Shown: positions 1 through 8,900 of the stretch, one piece after another
Layout: the number at the start of each line of letters is the position of its first letter
Position numbering within the stretch: the first letter of the stretch is position 1
Assembly: GCF_008386565.1 (NCBI RefSeq)
Contig: NZ_VUKA01000002.1
Span: 434,001 to 498,000, forward strand
Direction: 5' to 3'
Source: Teichococcus oryzae
Lineage (GTDB): Bacteria > Pseudomonadota > Alphaproteobacteria > Acetobacterales > Acetobacteraceae
DNA: 64,000 nucleotides
Made by a program: the position numbers and the translations under genes
The notes under the pieces: model-generated
Databases searched by the model: none
Seen by the model: the letters and a program-made list of their open reading frames with translations, nothing else
What the model was told of the DNA's origin: nothing

Positions 1-80
1 GCTTCGCTGCGCCCGGCCGCAACCAGGCGCCGGACCGGCCGGATCGCGCGAAGCAGGGCCCGCCTGCGCGCCGCCGCCAT
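1..80 (-). CDS. possible 5' end of a gene leaving the window (unidentified)
   Basis: An open minus-strand frame starts with ATG at 80 and stays open to the window edge; it would begin MAAARRRALLRAIRPVRRLV. A strong Shine-Dalgarno-like GGAGGTGA lies about 11 bases before the ATG, which is the main reason to call it. An in-frame GTG further upstream, overlapping that purine-rich stretch, is an alternative start. Only 26 codons are visible, the arginine-rich start fits many families, and the function is unknown. It would be divergent from the aminotransferase operon. Confidence 0.35.
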   Translation of the reverse strand, partial: MAAARRRALLRAIRPVRRLVAAGRSE

Positions 81-581
81 GGCTTGCCGCTTCACCTCCA
101 CGGCGCTCCGGCGTTGTTGTTGCGGCCCCGGCGCCGCAGCGGGATGCATCCTCCCGCCGCCGCGGCGCGGGGAAGCCGCCGCTGACGCAACCGGTTCCGG
201 ACCGTCCGGCGGGAAAACCCCGGCCCTGCAGGAGGAGGTCCGGAAGAATTGCCGGTCTTCCCGGCGGTCAGGTCGGGCAGCACGTGATGTCCATCCGCAT
301 CCGTGATCGAGGCCGCTTTCCTGATGGGCCCAATGGTTCATCGTCCGGCTTGTTGTCCCGGCCCTGCCGGCGCTCGCACCGTTCCGGGCGGATCACCTTA
401 GGAAGCGGCTTCCCGATTTGCCAGACCCGCCGCTCCGTGGCTCGGGATGCCGGCCGCGCCCGCGCGCCGATGCTTTGAGTTTGACAGGCCCGACGGCCTC
501 GTTGAAGGTGGTCAAGCCAAACTGGACCGACCAATCCGGCGGGCTGCGGCGCCTGCCGGCGCATCCAGGCAGGGAACGCCC
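81..581. other. intergenic region upstream of the aminotransferase operon
   Basis: About 500 bases with no gene I can support; the short frames on both strands are arginine- and proline-rich with no family signature. A TTGACA hexamer at 481-486 could be a -35 element for the plus-strand operon, but no convincing -10 follows at 16-18 bases. A small TTGA/TCAA inverted repeat lies at 502-515. The purine-rich AGGGAACG just before 582 serves as the ribosome binding site of the aminotransferase. Confidence 0.4.
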
Positions 582-1973
582 ATGTCCATCATTCCGCCCA
601 ATTCCGCCGACCGGCGCGACGTGCTGTTCCACCTGCACTCGCAAACCAATCCCCGGCTCCATGCCCGGCGGGGGCCGCTGGTGATGACGCGGGGCGAGGG
701 CATTCATGTCTTCGACAGCCAGGGCAAGCGCTATCTGGAGGCCATGGCGGGGCTCTGGTGCACCTCGCTCGGCTTTTCCGAGGCGCGGCTGAAACGCGCC
801 GCGGCCGAGGCCTATGACCGCCTCGGCTTCTACCACACCTTCAGCCACAAGACCCCGGCGGTCACGATCGACCTGGCCGAGAAGCTGGTGGCCCTGTCGC
901 CGATCCCGGAGGCGCAGGCTTATTTCGCCACCTCCGGCTCCGAGGCGACGGAGACGATGGTGAAGATGGCCTGGATCTACCATGCGGCACGGGGTGAGAC
1001 GCGGCGGCGCAAGATCATCGCCCGCGACCGCGGCTTCCACGGCTCCACCATTGTGGCCGCCTCGATGTGCGGACTGCCGCGGATGCACCGCGAATTCGGC
1101 CTGCCCCTCCCGGGCTTCCTGCACACCCTCTGCCCGGACCCTTATCGCGGGCCGCTGCCGGGCGAGGACATGCCGCGCTTCGTGGCGCGCCTCGCCGCCG
1201 CGCTGGAGGCGATGATCCTGGAGGAAGGGCCGGACACCATCGCCGCCTTCATCGCCGAGCCGATCAATGCCGCCGGCGGCGTGATCGTGCCGCCTGAAGG
1301 CTATTTCCCCGCCATCGAGGCGGTGCTGCGCCGGCATGGCATCCTGGTCCTGGCCGATGAGGTGGTCTGCGGCTTCGGCCGCACCGGCAACATGTGGGGC
1401 AGCCAGACTGTCGGCATGACGCCCGACATGATGGCGATGGCCAAGGGCATCTCCTCCTCCTACTTCCCGATCTCCGCCGTGTTGCTGGGAAGGCCGATCC
1501 AGGAGGCGATGGCCGAGATGAACAAGGACGGCGAGATTTTCGGCCATGGCTTCACCAATTCGGGCCATCCGGTTGGCGCCGCAATCGCCCTGGAAACGCT
1601 GCGCATCTACGAGGAAATGGATGTGGTGCCGCATGTCCGCGCCATGGGGGAGCGGCTGCGGGCAGGATTGCGCTCGATCGCCGGCCGCTCCCGCATCGTT
1701 GGCGATGTGCGCGGCGCCGGGCTGATGTTCGCGGTTGAGCTGGTGGCCGACCCGGCGACGCGCGCCGGCTTCGAGCCGGTCGGGCGCATCGGCGCGCGCT
1801 TCGATGCCGAGGCCCTGAACAACGGCCTGATCATCCGCCCGATGGGCGACGCCATCGCGCTTTGCCCGCCATTGATCATCGATGCCGGCGGCGTCGATGA
1901 ACTCCTGGAACGGTTCGATCTGTCGCTGCGCAAGGTCGAGGCCGAAGCGGCCCTGGAGACCACGGCCGGATAA
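582..1973 (+). CDS. class III PLP-dependent aminotransferase (omega-amino acid/amine:pyruvate type)
   Basis: Predicted cytosolic fold-type I transaminase of 463 residues, the usual length for the omega-aminotransferase group. It carries the family landmarks: ATSGSEATE near residue 115 for cofactor phosphate binding, the cofactor-ring aspartate D259 in LADEVVCGFGRTG, and the Schiff-base lysine K288 in MAKGISSSYFP. The ATG at 582 is chosen because the conserved N-terminus starts there and AGGGAACG precedes it; an in-frame upstream extension to 447 has no family similarity. The family moves an amino group from omega-amino acids, polyamines or aryl amines to pyruvate or a similar acceptor. It is followed after 56 bases by a solute receptor and a dimethylformamidase-like protein on the same strand, so an amine or amide nitrogen source is likely. 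The exact substrate cannot be read from sequence. Confidence 0.93.
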   Translation: MSIIPPNSADRRDVLFHLHSQTNPRLHARRGPLVMTRGEGIHVFDSQGKRYLEAMAGLWCTSLGFSEARLKRAAAEAYDRLGFYHTFSHKTPAVTIDLAEKLVALSPIPEAQAYFATSGSEATETMVKMAWIYHAARGETRRRKIIARDRGFHGSTIVAASMCGLPRMHREFGLPLPGFLHTLCPDPYRGPLPGEDMPRFVARLAAALEAMILEEGPDTIAAFIAEPINAAGGVIVPPEGYFPAIEAVLRRHGILVLADEVVCGFGRTGNMWGSQTVGMTPDMMAMAKGISSSYFPISAVLLGRPIQEAMAEMNKDGEIFGHGFTNSGHPVGAAIALETLRIYEEMDVVPHVRAMGERLRAGLRSIAGRSRIVGDVRGAGLMFAVELVADPATRAGFEPVGRIGARFDAEALNNGLIIRPMGDAIALCPPLIIDAGGVDELLERFDLSLRKVEAEAALETTAG

Positions 1974-2029
1974 ACACAAGAAGTCCAGACGGGAAAGCCG
2001 GCACACCCCACATCACAGGAGGTTCCCCG

Positions 2030-3640
2030 ATGCTCCGACGTGACCTGTTCCGGACCTCGCTGGCGCTGGGCGCCGGCGCGGCCCTGCCGCCGCTCGCCGC
2101 GCCCGGTCTGGGCATCGCGCAGGAAGCCCGGAGCCGCGCCCTGCGCTTCGTCCCGCAGGCGGATGCGGCCATTCTTGATCCGGTCATCACCACCGGGCTG
2201 GTCAACCGCAACCACGGTTTCCTTGTCTTCGACACGCTTTACGGCGTGGATGAGGCAGGACGCATACAGCCCCAGATGGTGGAAGGGCACAGCGTCGAGG
2301 ATGACGGCAGGCTGGTGACCATGAGGCTGCGGGAAGGGCTGCGCTTCCATGATGGCGAGCCGGTGCGCGGCCGCGACGTGGTGGCCAGCCTGAGGCGGTG
2401 GGCGGCGCGCGACGCTTTCGGCACATCGCTGATGGCGGCGGTGGACGAGCTGACGGCACCGGATGACCGCACGCTTCGCTGGCGGCTGAAGCGGCCCTTC
2501 CCCTTGCTGCCGCAGGCGCTCGGCAAGGTCGGCGCCATTGTGGCCTTCATCATGCCCGAGCGCCTCGCCGCCGGCACCGATCCCGCCGTTCCGGTGAAGG
2601 AGCTGGTGGGAAGCGGCCCGTTCCGCTTCCGCGCGGACCAGCATGTGCCGGGCTCGATGCTGGTTTACGAGAGATTCGCCGGCTACGTGCCGCGGCCGGG
2701 CGAGGCGCCCAGTCTGCTCGCGGGTGGCAAGGTGGCGCATTTCGACCGCGTCGAATGGCGCGTGATCCCCGATGCCGCGACCGTGGCCGGCGCGCTGCGC
2801 CAGGGGGAGGTGGATTGGTGGGACCAGCCGATCTTCGACCTGCTGCCGGCCTTGAGGCAGGACCGCAACCTGGTGGTCGAGAATCTCGACCCTTATGGCA
2901 ATATCGGTGTGCTGCGCTTCAACCACACCCTTCCGCCCTTCAACAACCCGGCGATCCGCCGCGCCATCCTCGGCGCGGTGCGCCAGAGCGACGTCATGCT
3001 GGCCGTCGCCGGCGAGGACCGCAGCATGTGGCGTGATCGCATCGGCTTCTTCGCGCCGGGCGGCGCCATGGCGAATGACGAGGGCATTGCGGCGCTCGAC
3101 GGCTCGCGCAGCATCGAGGCGTCGCAGAAGGCCCTGAAGGATGCCGGATACAAGGGCGAGACGGTGTTGCTGATGGCGCCCTCGGATTTTCCCGTCATCA
3201 ACGCGATGAGCGAGGTCATCGCCGATCTGTTCCGCAGGCTCGGGATAAAGGTCGATTACCAGGTGATGGACTGGGGCAGCATGCTCCGCCGCATGGCCAA
3301 TCGCGAAACACCGGAGAAGGGCGGCTACAACGCCTTCTGCACCTATTCCGCCGGGGTGACGCAGCTCAACCCATCGGCCCACAACTTCCTGCGCGGCAGC
3401 GGCGAGAAGGCGACTTTCGGCTGGTCCACGAGCCCGGAGCTGGAGGCGCTGCGCGATGAATGGTTCGCCGCGCCGGACGCGGCCGCGCAGAAGGCGATCG
3501 GCGTGCGGGCCCAGCGCCAGGCGTTCATCGACGTGCCCTATGTGCCGCTCGGCCTGTTCTACCAGCCGACGGCCTATCGCAAGGAACTGGCCGGCGTGCT
3601 GAAGGGCCTGCCGCTGTTCTGGAATGTGCGGCGCGGCTGA
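2030..3640 (+). CDS. ABC transporter family-5 (peptide/nickel-type) solute-binding protein
   Basis: Predicted periplasmic receptor of 536 residues. The N-terminus has a Tat-like signal (RRDLFRTSLALGAG then a hydrophobic stretch ending near residue 30). The body matches the SBP_bac_5 fold: DTLYGVDEAGRIQPQMVEG near residue 65, then the LRFHDGEPVRGRDVVASLRRW segment, and a C-terminal VPLGLFYQPTAYRK. The ATG at 2030 is preceded by a strong AGGAGG. Such receptors deliver peptides, opines, glutathione or other amide compounds to a DppBCDF-like permease, but no permease or ATPase gene of that class is in the visible neighbourhood; they may lie left of the window or elsewhere. It sits between an aminotransferase and a dimethylformamidase-like gene, 12 bases before the latter, and is probably co-transcribed with both. 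Confidence 0.92.
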   Translation: MLRRDLFRTSLALGAGAALPPLAAPGLGIAQEARSRALRFVPQADAAILDPVITTGLVNRNHGFLVFDTLYGVDEAGRIQPQMVEGHSVEDDGRLVTMRLREGLRFHDGEPVRGRDVVASLRRWAARDAFGTSLMAAVDELTAPDDRTLRWRLKRPFPLLPQALGKVGAIVAFIMPERLAAGTDPAVPVKELVGSGPFRFRADQHVPGSMLVYERFAGYVPRPGEAPSLLAGGKVAHFDRVEWRVIPDAATVAGALRQGEVDWWDQPIFDLLPALRQDRNLVVENLDPYGNIGVLRFNHTLPPFNNPAIRRAILGAVRQSDVMLAVAGEDRSMWRDRIGFFAPGGAMANDEGIAALDGSRSIEASQKALKDAGYKGETVLLMAPSDFPVINAMSEVIADLFRRLGIKVDYQVMDWGSMLRRMANRETPEKGGYNAFCTYSAGVTQLNPSAHNFLRGSGEKATFGWSTSPELEALRDEWFAAPDAAAQKAIGVRAQRQAFIDVPYVPLGLFYQPTAYRKELAGVLKGLPLFWNVRRG

Positions 3641-3652
3641 AGGATTGCGGGA

Positions 3653-5848
3653 ATGCTGCCGATCACCGGCTATGTCGACCGCTGGAGCGTGAAGCCCGGC
3701 GAAACCCTCCGCTTCATGATCTCGGTGCAGGGCGGCGGGCGCTACCGCGCCCGCGTCGCCCGCGTCATCTGCGGCGATCCGAACCCGGCGGGGCCCGGCT
3801 ATCGCGAGGTTCCCGTGCCTTGGGCCCTGGAAGGCGAGCATGAGGGCATCCAGCAGAACATCCAGCTGGGCTCCTGGGGAGAGGTGCCGGATGTCGCGCT
3901 GCCTGGCGGCGGCCTCGGCTTCGCCGCGACGGTGTGGCCGACACGGCTCGCCGCCGGCGATCAGGCAGTGCTGTGCTGGCATGGCGCGGCGGGGCGGGTG
4001 GTGCTGGGCATCGGCGCGGACGGGGCCTGGGCCCGGGTGTCCGGCCCGGCCGGCGACACCCTGCTGCGCAGCGCCGTGCCGCTCACCGAGCGGGCATGGC
4101 ACGACGTCGCCTGCGTGCTGGACCGGGAAGGGCGGCTGCACCTTTCGCAGCGGCCGCACCGCGCCCGGCTCGACCGCGCGGAGGCTGCGGCCCTCGCCAT
4201 GCCCTGCGGCATGGTGCCATCCGGCCCCGGCGCCGTCACCATCGCGGCCGAGCGCGGCGAAACCGGCATGGCCCGCCACTTCAACGGCAAGGTCGAGAAC
4301 CCGCGGATCCTGGCGGTGGACGATCCGGCCGCGCTGGCCAATGCGGCAACGCTGTTCCATTGGGACCTGTCCCGCGCCATGCGGACCGACAGCATCGAGG
4401 ATGCCGGCCCCGCGGCGCGGCATGGCAGGCTGGTCAACCTGCCGACCCGCGCCATGACCGGCTCCAACTGGCGCGGCGACGTGCATCGCTGGACCGAGGA
4501 CCCGTCGCAATACGGCGCCATCCACTTCCATGACGACGATATCGGCGATGCCGGCTGGGCGCCCTCGCTCAGCTTCGCCGTGCCCGATGACTGGAAAAGC
4601 GGCGTCCACGCGTTGCACCTGGAGCTGGAGCGCGACGGCAGGATTCACCGCGACAACATCGTCTTTCACGTCCGGGCCAGGGTGCCGGGCTCCCAGGCCA
4701 AGATCGCCTTCCTGGCGCCGACCTTCAGCTACACCGTTTATGGCCAGTTCCAGAAGGCCGGCCGCCAGGCCCTCATCACGCCCCGCTCACTGGAATGGGG
4801 CGCGCTGCCGCAGGCGCCGGATGGCCATCCCGAATATGGCGTCTCCCCCTACAACCTGCATTCCGATGGCAGCGGCGTCGTCATGTCGACGATGCGCCGG
4901 CCGCTGATCGACAAGCGGGTGAACCAGATCCACCTCGTGGACCCCAGCGAGGGAGGCTCCGGCCTCTACTGGATCGCCGCCGACAGCTACGTCACCGACC
5001 TGCTGACCCGCAACAACATCGATTTCGAGGTCATCACCGATCACGACGTCCATGCGGAAGGCGTGGACCTGCTGCGCAGCTACAATGCCGTGCTGACCGG
5101 CCAGCATCCCGAATATCATTCTGTCGAAACGCTGGACGCGCTGGCAGCCTATCTCGAGGGCGGCGGCCGCTTCATGTATCTGGGCGGCAACGGCTTCTAC
5201 TGGAAGGTGGTGCCGCATGGCACCGGGCCCTGGAGCTTCGAGCTGCGCCGCGCCGAAGGCGGCATCCGGCTGTGGGAAACGCTGCCCGGCGAAAGCTATC
5301 ACGCGCAGGACGGCTCCTATGGGGGCTTGTGGCGCAGGCTCGGGCGCCCGCCGCAGCAACTGGTGGGCGTGGGCTTCAGCACGCAGGGCGAATACAAAGG
5401 ATATCCCTATAGCTTCCTGGACGGAATCCTGGAGCCGCGGCTTGGCTTCATGCGGGAAGGCATCGAGGAACTGGCCCTGCCGGGTCGGCTGCTTGGCGAG
5501 CGCGGGCTGATGGGCGGAGGTGCCGCCGGGCACGAGCTCGATCGCGCCGACACCTCGCTCGGCACGCCGCATCACGCGGTGATCATCGGCCGCGCGGTGT
5601 TGACCGATCCGACCTACCAGCCGGTGAACGAGGAGCGGCGCGACCATACCTGGCCTGCGCCACGGGAGGACATCATCCGCTCCGACCTGACCTTTTTCGA
5701 GACGCCGAATGGTGGCGCGGTCTTCTCGGTGGGTTCGATGAACTTCATCGGCTGCCTGCCCGTCGATGATTACCGCAATGTCGCGGCGCGGCTGGTGGTG
5801 AACATCGTGCGCCGCTTCGCCGATCCGGAACCCTTTCCACCTCCATGA
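3653..5848 (+). CDS. N,N-dimethylformamidase large-subunit-like protein
   Basis: A 731-residue protein of the dimethylformamidase beta/large-subunit family. Seen: an N-terminal beta-rich segment (VDRWSVKPGETLRFMIS, residues 7-23), a central LamG/concanavalin-like stretch (about 75-235), and a C-terminal catalytic-type domain from about 340 with PTFSYTVYGQF, HPEYHS (485-490) and GGNGFYW (511-517). Known family biology: DmfA2 with the small subunit DmfA1 hydrolyses dimethylformamide to dimethylamine and formate at a mononuclear iron held by two tyrosines and one carboxylate. Y400, Y439 and E530 lie in the right part of the protein and are candidates, but I could not align them. No signal peptide is seen. 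No DmfA1-like gene is adjacent, so the substrate may be another N-substituted amide. The gene starts 12 bases after the receptor gene and shares its operon. Confidence 0.82.
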   Translation: MLPITGYVDRWSVKPGETLRFMISVQGGGRYRARVARVICGDPNPAGPGYREVPVPWALEGEHEGIQQNIQLGSWGEVPDVALPGGGLGFAATVWPTRLAAGDQAVLCWHGAAGRVVLGIGADGAWARVSGPAGDTLLRSAVPLTERAWHDVACVLDREGRLHLSQRPHRARLDRAEAAALAMPCGMVPSGPGAVTIAAERGETGMARHFNGKVENPRILAVDDPAALANAATLFHWDLSRAMRTDSIEDAGPAARHGRLVNLPTRAMTGSNWRGDVHRWTEDPSQYGAIHFHDDDIGDAGWAPSLSFAVPDDWKSGVHALHLELERDGRIHRDNIVFHVRARVPGSQAKIAFLAPTFSYTVYGQFQKAGRQALITPRSLEWGALPQAPDGHPEYGVSPYNLHSDGSGVVMSTMRRPLIDKRVNQIHLVDPSEGGSGLYWIAADSYVTDLLTRNNIDFEVITDHDVHAEGVDLLRSYNAVLTGQHPEYHSVETLDALAAYLEGGGRFMYLGGNGFYWKVVPHGTGPWSFELRRAEGGIRLWETLPGESYHAQDGSYGGLWRRLGRPPQQLVGVGFSTQGEYKGYPYSFLDGILEPRLGFMREGIEELALPGRLLGERGLMGGGAAGHELDRADTSLGTPHHAVIIGRAVLTDPTYQPVNEERRDHTWPAPREDIIRSDLTFFETPNGGAVFSVGSMNFIGCLPVDDYRNVAARLVVNIVRRFADPEPFPPP

Positions 5849-6161
5849 AAAACAGGTCATCCGCAGAACCATCGCGGGCGGACATCCTCCGGTCCCCGCG
5901 CCGCCGCGCATTGATCATGGCCGCATCAGCACCAGCCGCGGAAGCAGCACAGACTAGCCGGGAGCGGCCTGCTGACGGCGACGCTCCGGACCGCGAATGG
6001 CTGTAGTGGCGGTGCAGCGCAGGTTTTGAATGGCTTACCGAATAAATTGCCAGAAACAGGAAGGGCCCGCCAAACGAGCCCTGCTTCTATGCCTTCAGGC
6101 ATCCGGTGGCACAAACTTGGCCGAGAACGTTAGTTGAAGCTTACTAACTTCCTGAAAAAAT
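5849..6161. other. intergenic, less GC-rich stretch with small hairpins
   Basis: About 310 bases between the amide operon and the tRNA, visibly richer in A and T than the surroundings from about 6020. It holds two small inverted repeats: ATGCC-TTCA-GGCAT at 6089-6102, and GTTAGT/ACTAAC at 6129-6148 around an AAGCTT. Neither has a T tract on the plus side. A 62-codon minus-strand frame at 5926-6114 has no recognisable family and no ribosome binding site, so no gene is called. No direct repeat of the tRNA 3' end was seen that would suggest an integration site. Confidence 0.5.
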
Positions 6162-6238
6162 TGGCGGACCCGATACGATTCGAACGTACGACCTTTGCCT
6201 TCGGAGGGCAACGCTCTATCCAGCTGAGCTACGGGTCC
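6162..6238 (-). tRNA. tRNA-Arg (anticodon CCG)
   Basis: Read on the minus strand, 77 bases fold as a complete cloverleaf: acceptor GGACCCG paired with CGGGTCC, D arm GCTC/GAGC, anticodon stem TTGCC/GGCAA with loop CTCCGAA, and T arm with loop TTCGAAT. The anticodon CCG reads CGG, so the tRNA is arginine-specific, a common codon at this GC content. The discriminator G and the 3' CCA are encoded. A run of six T residues follows the CCA on the minus strand and probably ends the transcript. Confidence 0.97.
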
Positions 6239-6309
6239 TGAGCCAACCCCTCTTTAGCGGCTGGGGCGGGCGCTGGGAAGCCCCCGCCGCCAAAGGATTG
6301 CGGCGGAGC

Positions 6310-7677
6310 CTAGGCGGCCAAGGCGGCCTCCGCCGCCGCAGCAACCGCGAACAATGCCGCATCGCCGTCATGGGCGCCCGTCAGCATGAGCCCCACCGGC
6401 GCTTCGCCCGGGCGGTGGCAGGGCAGGCTGATGCTGCAACGGTCCAGGAAGTTGAAGGCCGCCGGATTGCGAAGCAGCTGTAGATTGATGCGGCTGTACT
6501 CGATCTTGTCCTCCACGGCGGCGATGGCGGGCGGGGTCAGCGCCGCGGTGGGGCAGAGAACGGCATCGAAAGGCGCCGTGCGCGGGGCGGCCGAGGCGAT
6601 CAGACGCGCCCGTGCCGCCAGCAGGTCCTGGTAATCCGCGGCATCCATATCGGTGCCGCGCTGGATGCGGGTGATGATGCGCGGATCGTAGCGATGGCCG
6701 GCTTCGGCCATCAGGCGGCGATGCCAAGCGTAGGATTCTGCCGCCGCGAAGCCGCCCTTGGCATTGGCGACCGGGATCTCCGCCAATTCGGGCAGGGCGA
6801 TGCGCTCGATCCGCGCGCCCGCCGCCTCCAGCCGGGCCACCGCTCGCTCGAAGGCTGCGGTGACGGCGGGCTCCAGCTCCTCGAACAGGAAGGTGTCCTC
6901 GGGAATGGCGAAGCGCAGCCCGGCCACAGGCCGGACCGGCGGCGGCTCGGCGTTCTCCGCGCCGGCCATGAAGCCATGCAGCACCGCGCAACAGGCCACG
7001 GTGTTGGCCAGGGGCCCGATGCTGTCCAGGCTCTGCGACAATGGCAGCACGCCGGTCAGCGGCACCCGCTTCGCTGTGGGCTTGTAGCCGACGATCCCGC
7101 ACAGTGCCGCCGGCACCCGGCAGGACCCCCCTGTATCCGAACCCAGCGCCCCCAGCCCCATGCCATCGGCCACCGCCACCGCGGCACCGGAGGAGGAGCC
7201 GCCTGGCAGCCTCCCCGTCGCCCGGTCATAGGGGGAGCGGGGCGTGCCGTAATGCGGGTTCACGCCCAGGCCGCTGAAGGCGAATTCCACCATGTTGGTG
7301 CGACCCAGCACCACAAAGCCGGCGCGTTCCAACCGTGCCACGGCCGGGGCGGTCATGGTGGCGGGAGGCGCGTCTTCCAGCGCCACGGAGCCGGCGCGGG
7401 TCGTTACGCCCTGCTGGTCGAACAGGTCCTTCACCGAGATCGGAATGCCGGCCCAGGGAGAGGGCGCGCGCCCTGCCTTGCGCAGCATGTCCATGGCCCT
7501 GGCGGCCGCCCGGGCCTCCTTGGCCTGCACCGCCACAAAGGTGCGGCTGCCTTCCCCGGCGGGGTCGGCAATGCGGGCCAGGGCGGCCTCGACCAGCGCC
7601 TCGGCGGTGACGGTGCCGCGGGCGAGGGCTTCGGCGGCGGCGGGAAGGGAAGCGGGTTCGGTGGCAGGCATGGGCAA
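6310..7677 (-). CDS. amidase (amidase-signature family, GatA-like)
   Basis: Predicted cytosolic amide hydrolase of 455 residues. The Ser-cisSer-Lys triad of the amidase-signature family is visible: K83 in PISVKDLF, the serine cluster S161-S163 in GGSSSGAAVA, and the nucleophile S185 in SDTGGSCRVPA. The length suits a stand-alone amidase; no gatB or gatC is nearby, so a catabolic amidase is more likely than a tRNA amidotransferase subunit. MPMPATEP is taken as the start; ATG three codons later is equally possible. It is divergent from the TRAP transporter at 7904, and the 226-base region between them carries a candidate operator, so the two may be coregulated. Substrate unknown; aliphatic or aryl amides are the usual range. 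Confidence 0.92.
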   Translation of the reverse strand: MPMPATEPASLPAAAEALARGTVTAEALVEAALARIADPAGEGSRTFVAVQAKEARAAARAMDMLRKAGRAPSPWAGIPISVKDLFDQQGVTTRAGSVALEDAPPATMTAPAVARLERAGFVVLGRTNMVEFAFSGLGVNPHYGTPRSPYDRATGRLPGGSSSGAAVAVADGMGLGALGSDTGGSCRVPAALCGIVGYKPTAKRVPLTGVLPLSQSLDSIGPLANTVACCAVLHGFMAGAENAEPPPVRPVAGLRFAIPEDTFLFEELEPAVTAAFERAVARLEAAGARIERIALPELAEIPVANAKGGFAAAESYAWHRRLMAEAGHRYDPRIITRIQRGTDMDAADYQDLLAARARLIASAAPRTAPFDAVLCPTAALTPPAIAAVEDKIEYSRINLQLLRNPAAFNFLDRCSISLPCHRPGEAPVGLMLTGAHDGDAALFAVAAAAEAALAA

Positions 7678-7742
7678 TGATGCGGCTCCCGTCGGAAGAA
7701 GGGCCGATGCTGGCGCTAGCCGGCCAGCAGGGCAAGCTTCCT

Positions 7743-7759
7743 AACTTGTGCGACAGGTT
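7743..7759. promoter_or_regulatory. candidate operator (imperfect palindrome, GntR/FCD-like)
   Basis: AACTTGT-GCG-ACAGGTT matches its reverse complement at 6 of 7 arm positions. It lies in the divergent region between the amidase and the TRAP transporter and resembles the TTGT/ACAA half-sites of FCD-type GntR regulators. A TTGACA at 7771-7776 could be a plus-strand -35. No regulator gene is adjacent. Confidence 0.3.
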
Positions 7760-7903
7760 GCGCTGGATCGTTGACATCCCGGTACGTTGCCAGCAAGCAT
7801 CGGCCCAACGAATGGGAGGTCCGTCATCAGACGACAAGATGTCCGGCAACCCGGCGTCTGGTGTTGGAAGCCGAACCCGTCGCCACAAGTGGAGGCGTCC
7901 TTC

Positions 7904-8899
7904 ATGTCCATCCTGCTGCCCCGTCGCCGCGCCCTGCTGGCCGGCGTGGCCCTTGCCGCACCCACCCTGATCGGCTTCAAGGCCAGTGCCCAGGCCATCA
8001 ACCTGCGCTCCGCCGACATCCACCCCGATGGCTACCCCACGGTGGAGGGCGTCAAGGTCATGGCCAAGCTGGCCAAGGAACGCTCCAACGGGCGCATCAA
8101 CATCCAGGTCTTCCATTCGCGCCAGCTGGGCGATGAAAAGGACACACTGGAGCAGACCCGCTTCGGTGTCATCGACCTGAACCGCACCAATTTCGCCCCG
8201 CTGAACAACCTGGTGCCGGAAACGGTGATCCCCGGCCTGCCCTTCCTGTTCCGGGACGAGGCGCATATGCACAGCGTCATGGACGGCGCGATCGGGCAGG
8301 AGATCCTGGCCGGCGCCGACAGGCACGGCCTGATCGGCCTGTGCTGCTACGACAGTGGCGCGCGCAGCATGTACAACCGCGTCAAGCCGATCAACTCGCC
8401 GGACGACATCCGCGGCATGAAGGTGCGCGTGCAGCAGAGCGATCTCTGGCTGGCGATGATGCGCGCCCTGGGCGCCAACCCGACGCCGATGCCGGCGGGG
8501 GAGATCTATTCCGCCCTGCAGACCGGCGTGGTGGACGGGGCCGAGAACAACTACCCGACCTACCAGGCGCAGCGGCATTTCGAGGTGGCGAAGTTCTACT
8601 CGATCACCGAGCATTCCATGTCGCCCGAGATCCTGGTGATGTCGAAGCGTTCCTACGACAAGCTTCCCAGGGACATGCAGACCATCCTGCGCGACGCGGC
8701 GCGCGAAAGCGTGCCCGAGATGCGCAAGCTCTGGGTCGCGCGCAGCGAAAGCGCCAAGCGGGAAGTGGTCGCCGCCGGCACCAAGCTCAACGAGGTGGAC
8801 AAGGCGCCGTTCGAGAAGGCGATGGCCCCCGTTTATGACCAGTTCGTGCGCGATTCGCGGCTGAAGCAGATGGTGCAGCGCATCCGTGAGGCCGCGTGA
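7904..8899 (+). CDS. TRAP transporter solute-binding protein (DctP family)
   Basis: Periplasmic receptor of 331 residues with an N-terminal RRRALLAGVALAAP signal (Tat-like) cleaved after about residue 27 (ASAQA). DctP family features: the NLRSADIHPDGYPTVEGVK start of the mature protein, FHSRQLGDEKDTLEQTR near residue 70, and MKVRVQQSDLWLAMMRALGANPTPMPAGE, which contains the family arginine that binds the carboxylate of organic-acid ligands. The start at 7904 follows GGAGGCG. It is the first gene of a complete TRAP set, with the small permease starting one base after its stop. The following uronate dehydrogenase and aldose epimerase suggest a sugar acid such as a uronate as ligand, which is inference. 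Confidence 0.94.
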   Translation: MSILLPRRRALLAGVALAAPTLIGFKASAQAINLRSADIHPDGYPTVEGVKVMAKLAKERSNGRINIQVFHSRQLGDEKDTLEQTRFGVIDLNRTNFAPLNNLVPETVIPGLPFLFRDEAHMHSVMDGAIGQEILAGADRHGLIGLCCYDSGARSMYNRVKPINSPDDIRGMKVRVQQSDLWLAMMRALGANPTPMPAGEIYSALQTGVVDGAENNYPTYQAQRHFEVAKFYSITEHSMSPEILVMSKRSYDKLPRDMQTILRDAARESVPEMRKLWVARSESAKREVVAAGTKLNEVDKAPFEKAMAPVYDQFVRDSRLKQMVQRIREAA

Positions 8900-8900
8900 C

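Noticed and set aside
79-564. Short frames on both strands in the first 0.6 kb
   Set aside because: Arg/Pro-rich with no start signals or family match. Only the minus-strand start at 80 with a good ribosome binding site is kept as a low-confidence partial gene.
1607-4669. A 1020-codon minus-strand open frame opposite the receptor and dimethylformamidase-like genes
   Set aside because: It is antisense to two genes with clear family motifs. It is rich in His, Arg, Gly and Ala, has no recognisable domain, and is the expected effect of high GC on the opposite strand.
5926-6114. A 62-codon minus-strand frame between the amide operon and the tRNA
   Set aside because: No ribosome binding site, no known family, and it lies in a region with hairpins and lower GC.
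6129-6165. Possible integration site beside the tRNA-Arg 3' end
   Set aside because: No second copy of the tRNA end, integrase or composition shift on the far side was seen in the window; the small hairpin alone is not enough.
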